Part shown: in pieces, positions 62,640 through 64,000 of the stretch
How the letters are laid out: each line of letters starts with the position of its first letter
Numbering within the stretch: position 1 is the first letter of the stretch
DNA from: Acetoanaerobium pronyense
Lineage (GTDB): Bacteria > Bacillota > Clostridia > Peptostreptococcales > Filifactoraceae
Length of the DNA: 64,000 bases
Reading direction: 5' to 3'
Assembly (NCBI RefSeq): GCF_017874355.1
Contig: NZ_JAGGLI010000007.1
Span: forward strand, 34,126 to 98,125
The notes under the pieces: model-generated
What the model was told of the DNA's origin: nothing
What the model saw: only the letters and a program-made list of their open reading frames with translations
Database searches by the model: none
Position numbers and translations under genes: made by a program

Positions 62640-63428
62640 ATGAATATAAAAAAAATATGGGTAACTAAGAAATTAAAAGCTATACTTGCTTTAACTCTGT
62701 TGACTACAAATATATTATTTCCAGTAGTAGGTAGAAGTCAAGCTCAGGGGAATTATAATAAGCCAAGCATAATTGTAAATGGAGAGAAAATAGAAGCAGA
62801 TGCGTTTATAAATAATGATAATAGAACTATGGTACCGATTTCACTTATATCAAATGCTCTTGGCTATAGTATTGAATGGATACCTGAATCTCAAATGGCA
62901 AATATATGGAATGATGATAATGATATGAGTATACAAGTAGGTAATAAAAGAATGGTTGTTAATCTAATTAGCCACAACATGGACACTGAGCCAATAATAA
63001 TAAATGGAAGAACAATGATTCCTTTGGGCGCAGTAGCAACTGCCTTAGGAGCTGATATTTCATGGGATAATGATACAAAAAGTGTTATAGTTAATACAAT
63101 TCCTGAAAAACCAAGTTATGTAATAAACGGCAAAATCTCGACGAGAGAGTATCTAAGAACCTTTGAAAAGTTTGAGAAGTTAATGAGTTTAAAAGAATTT
63201 CACACATATAATAATTTTGTAACAAATCCAGATTATTTGATGTTTGCTCAAGATGCAAGGAGTGGTGAAGCAGAGTTTAAAGCATATATTTTAAAAGATG
63301 GGGTTATTTCAGAAGTTCCTGTAGAAAAAATATTAAAAAACCCACCAGAATATGATGTTGCAATATTTACACAAGACTATGTAAGTGTACTAACTCATAT
63401 ATCCAACACAGATGATTTTGGAATATAG
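62640..63428 (+). CDS. Secreted stalk-domain protein
   Basis: 262 residues. Signal peptide (ILALTLLTTNILFPVVGRSQA). Residues about 40-160 form a full copper-amine-oxidase-like stalk domain in two halves (DNRTMVPISLISNALGYSIEW; NGRTMIPLGAVATALGADISW). The last 100 residues are not recognised. Unlike the S-layer-like proteins, the stalk domain is N-terminal. AAGGGG precedes the ATG. A REP-like copy begins 6 bp after the stop. Confidence 0.75.
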   Translation: MNIKKIWVTKKLKAILALTLLTTNILFPVVGRSQAQGNYNKPSIIVNGEKIEADAFINNDNRTMVPISLISNALGYSIEWIPESQMANIWNDDNDMSIQVGNKRMVVNLISHNMDTEPIIINGRTMIPLGAVATALGADISWDNDTKSVIVNTIPEKPSYVINGKISTREYLRTFEKFEKLMSLKEFHTYNNFVTNPDYLMFAQDARSGEAEFKAYILKDGVISEVPVEKILKNPPEYDVAIFTQDYVSVLTHISNTDDFGI

Positions 63429-63434
63429 GGACGA

Positions 63435-63454
63435 GGGGACGTATCTAATGTCCC
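63435..63454 (+). repeat. REP-like repeat copy M
   Basis: GGGGACGTATCTAATGTCCC, identical to K and L, 6 bp after the stop codon of the stalk-domain gene. Confidence 0.9.
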
Positions 63455-63570
63455 ATTCTCAACTAAATTAGACCAACTAAATTTAATGAAATTAAAGGTT
63501 TTGAATGAGGTGATAAAACCTTGAAGTGTTTAGGGATAAGGCTCTAGCGAATTTTGCTGGGGCTTTTACT
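63455..63570 (+). repeat. Longer duplicated block, copy 2, with terminator
   Basis: Second copy of the block at 62345. Its hairpin at 63538-63567 (AAGGCTCTAGC/GCTGGGGCTTTT) pairs fully if G-U pairs are allowed. Confidence 0.7.
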
Positions 63571-63593
63571 ATGGACAGAACTTTAGAAAATTA

Positions 63594-63602
63594 TGGTATA
63601 AT
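63594..63602 (+). promoter_or_regulatory. Extended -10 promoter before the nuclease remnant
   Basis: TGGTATAAT, about 38 bp before the TTG start. Confidence 0.4.
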
Positions 63603-63639
63603 ATAGAAAAAGAGCAAAGAGCAGAAAAGAGGTGGTAGA

Positions 63640-63945
63640 TTGAGTAAAAGTAAAGATGGAGAAAATAAAAGTTTAAAAAAGCAGAAAAACGAAGTCAAAA
63701 ATCCCCATGATGCTACATTTAAAGACGTAATGGGAAGGAAAGAAATAGCAAAAGACTTCATAGAAAAAAATATTCCTAAAGAAGTACTAGATATAATGGA
63801 TTTAAACAAAATGGAAAGAAAAGATGGAACATATGTTGGAAAACATTTAGAAGAAAGCTTTACAGACTTAATCTACGGGGTAAAAATAAACAATAAAGAA
63901 GCATATGTTGATTTACACTTAATATTGACCCCCAATTACGAATAA
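63640..63945 (+). pseudogene. Rpn/PD-(D/E)XK nuclease-family protein, truncated
   Basis: About 95 genuine residues from a TTG behind GAGGTGG: NPHDATFKDVMGRKEIAKDF and IYGVKINNKEAYVDLHL match the N-terminus of the Rpn recombination-promoting nuclease family, normally 250-320 residues. The frame then runs into ILTPNYE and a stop, exactly where TTGACCCCC repeats begin. The most likely cause is insertion of a mobile element. The catalytic core downstream is lost. Confidence 0.65.
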
Positions 63946-64000
63946 ATTTGACCCCCTCTATAAAACTAGTATAACCTAGTCAATGACTTTAAAAAAGTAT
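63922..64000. mobile_element. Probable end of an insertion sequence, continuing outside the window
   Basis: TTGACCCCC at 63925-63933 and TTTGACCCCC at 63947-63956, a spaced repeat like the multiple terminal repeats of IS21-type elements. The left border is near 63922, judged from where the nuclease reading frame breaks. No transposase is in the window. Confidence 0.45.

Overview
The window comes from a low-GC, anaerobic, Gram-positive-type bacterium, most likely a member of Clostridia close to the Peptostreptococcaceae/Tissierellia kind. The reasons are the AT-rich base composition, strong AGGAGG ribosome binding sites with frequent TTG/GTG starts, Rnf subunits, a large clostridial-type PurL, and the mazG-hup-rqcP-divIC gene order. 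The sporulation genes yabP and yabQ that usually sit between rqcP and divIC are missing, which hints at a lineage that has lost sporulation. No rRNA, tRNA or CRISPR array was seen.

Layout. 1-4.7 kb: a CheB/CheR hybrid (cut by the window edge), a PAS-SpoIIE-type phosphatase, a PAS protein and a short-chain dehydrogenase. 4.8-7.1 kb: rnfC-rnfD without the rest of the Rnf operon. 7.3-19.8 kb: a purine permease and a purine biosynthesis cluster, purE-C-F-M-N-H followed by a single 1664-residue PurD-PurL fusion; the PurE-like protein lacks the usual catalytic motifs. 20-23 kb: a small accessory island with a Fic protein, a UPF0175/DUF3368 toxin-antitoxin pair and a RAYT-type Y1 transposase. 23-26.4 kb: a housekeeping block (truncated YabN/MazG, HU, RqcP, DivIC, Ppx/GppA).

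26.5-63.4 kb is a cell-surface region. It holds a giant IPT/TIG protein, two SLH-type proteins and an S41 protease in one operon, then a highly codon-biased S-layer-like protein that ends in a copper-amine-oxidase-like stalk domain, two TolC-family proteins, and a glycan cluster: O-antigen-ligase-family protein, initiating sugar transferase, RmlABCD, glycosyltransferases, aminotransferase, acetyltransferase, methyltransferase and a Wzm/Wzt ABC exporter. A second S-layer-like paralogue closes the cluster. Together these read as a system that builds a dTDP-rhamnose-containing glycan and may attach it to the S-layer proteins on either side.

Two signals cross gene boundaries. First, a 20-bp repeat family (13 full copies, all sharing GGGGACGTATC) sits just after stop codons and frames the RAYT gene in inverted orientation, so it looks like a REP/RAYT system. 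Second, a direct-repeat box resembling a Pho box lies upstream of three stalk/S-layer genes, about 18-22 bp before a -10 element. The window ends in a nuclease gene that appears to be cut by an insertion-sequence end.
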